A stretch of 8,462 nt of DNA from positions 1 to 8,462 of the forward strand of contig JAESSQ010000066.1 of NCBI GenBank assembly GCA_016764035.1, written 5' to 3'. The notes below the pieces were generated by a model. It saw nothing but the letters and a program-made list of their open reading frames with translations. It was not told where the DNA came from and made no database searches. A program made the position numbers and the translations under genes. Positions 6,416 through 8,462 of this stretch are shown here, in pieces; position 1 is the first letter of the stretch; every line of letters starts with the position of its first letter. Origin of the DNA: Gammaproteobacteria bacterium. Lineage in GTDB: Bacteria; Pseudomonadota; Gammaproteobacteria; SZUA-229.

Positions 6416-7249
6416 ATGACTATCCAGCAGGCATTACAACATGCAAACCAGGTGTTACTTGAGTCAAGCCCCAGTGCCATGCTCGATGCTCAAATTTTGC
6501 TGACACATATTCTGAAATGTAATACCGCACACCTTATTGCCTGGCCAGAAAAAAAACTTAACGAGAAACAAGCCATATATTTTCAACAGCTCATCCAGCA
6601 GCGGTTTAGCGGCGTACCGGTCGCACACCTGACAGGGCAACGTGAATTCTGGTCATTAGATTTTTTTGTTGATAACAGCACCTTAATCCCCCGTCCTGAA
6701 ACCGAAACACTTATCGAATTTATTCTACATAAATTTTCCGACCGACAAGAATGCAAACTGCTGGACATGGGTACCGGCACCGGTGCCATCGCCATTGCCA
6801 TCGCAACAGAAAAACCGCAATGGGAAATAATCGCCAGCGACATATCTGCAGATGCATTAGCCCTGGCTCGTAAAAATAGCGACTACCACAAAACAAACAA
6901 TATCAGCCTCATTCAGAGCGATTGGTATAGCAACATACAGGATAACGATTTCGATATCATTGTAAGTAACCCACCTTACATCGCCAGTGATGACCCGCAC
7001 CTAAAACAAGGTGATGTACGATTCGAGCCAGAGCGTGCATTGACTGCTGGCGAAAATGGCATGGAATATATTACGCATTTATGCGCACATGCCAGTGTTT
7101 ACCTAAAAAGACAAGGCTGGCTAATCGTCGAACACGGTTATGACCAAAAACAATTGGTTGCTGATTGTTTCGCAAAATACGGTTTTTCAGATATCATACA
7201 AAAACAGGATTTATCAGGGCATCATCGATTAACCGCAGGACAAATATAA
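6416..7249 (+). CDS. prmC: Release factor glutamine N5-methyltransferase
   Basis: PrmC (HemK) transfers a methyl group from S-adenosylmethionine to the side-chain amide of the GGQ glutamine in release factors, raising termination efficiency. The 277-residue product equals the E. coli length. An N-terminal helical substrate-binding domain (about 1-75) leads into HLTGQREFWSLDFFV (71-85), PRPETE (92-97), the SAM-binding motif LLDMGTGTGAIAIAIA (115-130), the acidic SDIS motif (141-144), and the catalytic NPPY (185-188) that binds the target amide. It lies directly downstream of its substrate gene prfA, 68 bases apart. The older name hemK reflects the hemA neighbourhood, not a role in haem synthesis. 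The ATG aligns with the family start; no Shine-Dalgarno sequence is seen. Confidence 0.97.
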   Translation: MTIQQALQHANQVLLESSPSAMLDAQILLTHILKCNTAHLIAWPEKKLNEKQAIYFQQLIQQRFSGVPVAHLTGQREFWSLDFFVDNSTLIPRPETETLIEFILHKFSDRQECKLLDMGTGTGAIAIAIATEKPQWEIIASDISADALALARKNSDYHKTNNISLIQSDWYSNIQDNDFDIIVSNPPYIASDDPHLKQGDVRFEPERALTAGENGMEYITHLCAHASVYLKRQGWLIVEHGYDQKQLVADCFAKYGFSDIIQKQDLSGHHRLTAGQI

Positions 7250-7320
7250 AATCACCTAAGCAAATATATAAAACACCTCAAGCCCTAAACTTTTCCTGCT
7301 AACCGAAATATAAACAACCT

Positions 7321-8082
7321 ATGCCTATCAACATTACATTAAACGACGACCAGCTCTTGCATTACAGTCGTCAAATAATGCTGCCGCATTTTGGTATCGA
7401 AGGCCAACAACGTCTACACGATGCGCACGTCATCATCATAGGCATTGGCGGTTTAGGTAGTCCGGTGGCGATGTATCTCGCCGCAGCAGGCGTAGGCACA
7501 CTAACACTGGTGGACTTCGATACCGTCGACAACAGTAACTTACAGCGCCAAATCGTGCATAACATTGATAGTATCGGAAAAAGCAAAGTTAGCTCTGCTA
7601 AAAAAACCTTGTTACAACTTAATCCAGAAACAACGATTCACTGCGTCGACAAAAAATTATCACCGGACGAGCTCGCCACACTGATAACAGATGCCAACTG
7701 CGTAATTGATGCCACAGATAATTTTTCTACCCGTTTCCTCATCAACAGCACCTGTTATTCTCAACGTGTCGCATTAGTATCTGCGGCTGCCATACAATTC
7801 GAAGGACAGATCAGCGTTTTTGATTTTCGCCAGGCAGATAGCGCATGTTACGCCTGCCTCTATGCAGAAGAAGGCGAAGAAAATACCAGCTGCAGTGAAA
7901 ACGGTATACTCGCCCCCGTCGTCGGTATAATGGGTAGCATGCAAGCACTGGAAGCAATAAAGCTTATCTGCGAAATCGGCGAAACATTAAAAAATCGGCT
8001 ATTGATATTTGATGCATTGGCTTTACAATGGCGAACTATAAAGTTTAAAAAAGATGCCAATTGCTCTGTCTGCGCTAAATAA
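7321..8082 (+). CDS. moeB: MoeB/ThiF-family sulfur-carrier adenylyltransferase
   Basis: MoeB is an E1-like enzyme that adenylates the C-terminal glycine of a small ubiquitin-like sulfur carrier (MoaD in molybdopterin synthesis) so that it can be thiocarboxylated. The 253-residue product (E. coli 249) has the nucleotide-binding GIGGLG loop (41-46), Arg17, the NLQRQ segment with Arg76, Lys89, and Asp133 in DATDN, which match the ATP and Mg contacts known in E. coli MoeB. Two CxxC pairs (Cys176/Cys179 and Cys248/Cys251) form the structural zinc site, and Cys191 sits at the conserved active-site cysteine position. There is no C-terminal rhodanese domain. The call to MoeB rather than ThiF or HesA rests on similarity and on the prmC–moeB order. 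No MoaD or ThiS gene is in the window, so its true carrier partner is unknown. It begins 71 bases after prmC. Confidence 0.88.
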   Translation: MPINITLNDDQLLHYSRQIMLPHFGIEGQQRLHDAHVIIIGIGGLGSPVAMYLAAAGVGTLTLVDFDTVDNSNLQRQIVHNIDSIGKSKVSSAKKTLLQLNPETTIHCVDKKLSPDELATLITDANCVIDATDNFSTRFLINSTCYSQRVALVSAAAIQFEGQISVFDFRQADSACYACLYAEEGEENTSCSENGILAPVVGIMGSMQALEAIKLICEIGETLKNRLLIFDALALQWRTIKFKKDANCSVCAK

Positions 8083-8084
8083 TA

Positions 8085-8462
8085 ATGAAACCAACTACCG
8101 AAACACTGTCCCTGCCACGCCCAATGGTAAATAAAATTCTGGCACATGCACAGAAAAATCCTAACATCGAAGTTTGCGGCTTAATCGGCAACGATACTGA
8201 ACTGAACAAAACATACTATCCAATCGATAACATTTCTAAAAATCCCAATTGTCGATTTCTAATGGACGCACCACAACAGATAAGCGCGATGAAAAAAATG
8301 CGCGACAAACAGCAGCAACTGTTTGCAATCGTGCATTCACACCCAACAGAAAACGCTGTTCCATCACAGCTCGATATCGACGAGAGCAGCTATAAAAAAG
8401 CTTACTACATCATCATCTCGTTAAACACCAAAGGGGTACTGGAAATGCGCGCTTTTACGCAA
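8085..8462 (+). CDS. JAMM/MPN (Mov34) metallopeptidase, 3' end outside window
   Basis: The frame opens two bases after the moeB stop codon and runs without a stop to the window end, giving 126 residues. It carries the complete JAMM zinc-protease signature: Glu29 in IEVCGLIG, then HSHP with His84 and His86, Ser94 and Asp97 (H-x-H-x7-S-x2-D). Bacterial members such as Mec+ and QbsD remove residues after the diglycine of sulfur-carrier proteins so that an E1-like enzyme can activate them, and they are often coded beside ThiF/MoeB proteins. The tight junction with moeB suggests translational coupling and a joint role; that is inference. The RadC group also has a JAMM-like fold, but the sequence and length of this start do not resemble RadC. 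The start ATG is the first one after moeB; no Shine-Dalgarno sequence is visible. Confidence 0.88.
   Translation, partial: MKPTTETLSLPRPMVNKILAHAQKNPNIEVCGLIGNDTELNKTYYPIDNISKNPNCRFLMDAPQQISAMKKMRDKQQQLFAIVHSHPTENAVPSQLDIDESSYKKAYYIIISLNTKGVLEMRAFTQ

Overview
The window is a stretch of core bacterial chromosome, about 8.5 kb, from a moderately AT-rich gammaproteobacterium. The gene order TPR lipoprotein–lolB–ispE on the minus strand, divergent from hemA–prfA–prmC–moeB on the plus strand, is the order I know from Pseudomonas and many related gammaproteobacteria (recalled, not searched). The protein sequences are clearly gammaproteobacterial, but I cannot name a genus. No phage, transposase, CRISPR or integrase gene is visible.

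Left end (1-216): no protein gene. It holds two near-identical 82-bp direct repeats at a 118-bp period, just after the ispE stop codon. Read on the minus strand, each begins as the 5' half of a glutamine tRNA (acceptor 5' strand, D arm, UUG-containing anticodon region) but has an enlarged anticodon arm and no T-stem or acceptor 3' partner. They look like tandem, degenerate tRNA-Gln copies at the site where related genomes carry a tRNA-Gln between ispE and prs. This is the most unusual part of the window.

Minus-strand block (217-3681): ispE (isoprenoid precursor synthesis), lolB (outer-membrane lipoprotein receptor) and a large TPR lipoprotein resembling Pseudomonas LbcA. The three are read in the order TPR, lolB, ispE with gaps of about 50 nt and are probably one operon. 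Two of the three products are predicted lipoproteins, and LolB itself inserts lipoproteins into the outer membrane.

Divergent intergenic region (3682-3969): AT-rich, expected to hold promoters for both blocks. It contains an 8-bp inverted repeat near the TPR gene but no convincing promoter hexamers.

Plus-strand block (3970-8462): hemA (first step of C5 haem synthesis, using glutamyl-tRNA), prfA (release factor 1), prmC (methylates the GGQ glutamine of release factors), moeB (E1-like adenylyltransferase for sulfur-carrier proteins) and the 5' part of a JAMM/MPN metallopeptidase gene cut off by the window end. The moeB–JAMM pair is separated by two bases and suggests a shared sulfur-carrier pathway. 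None of the eight predicted start codons has a recognisable Shine-Dalgarno sequence, which is unexpected for this group.
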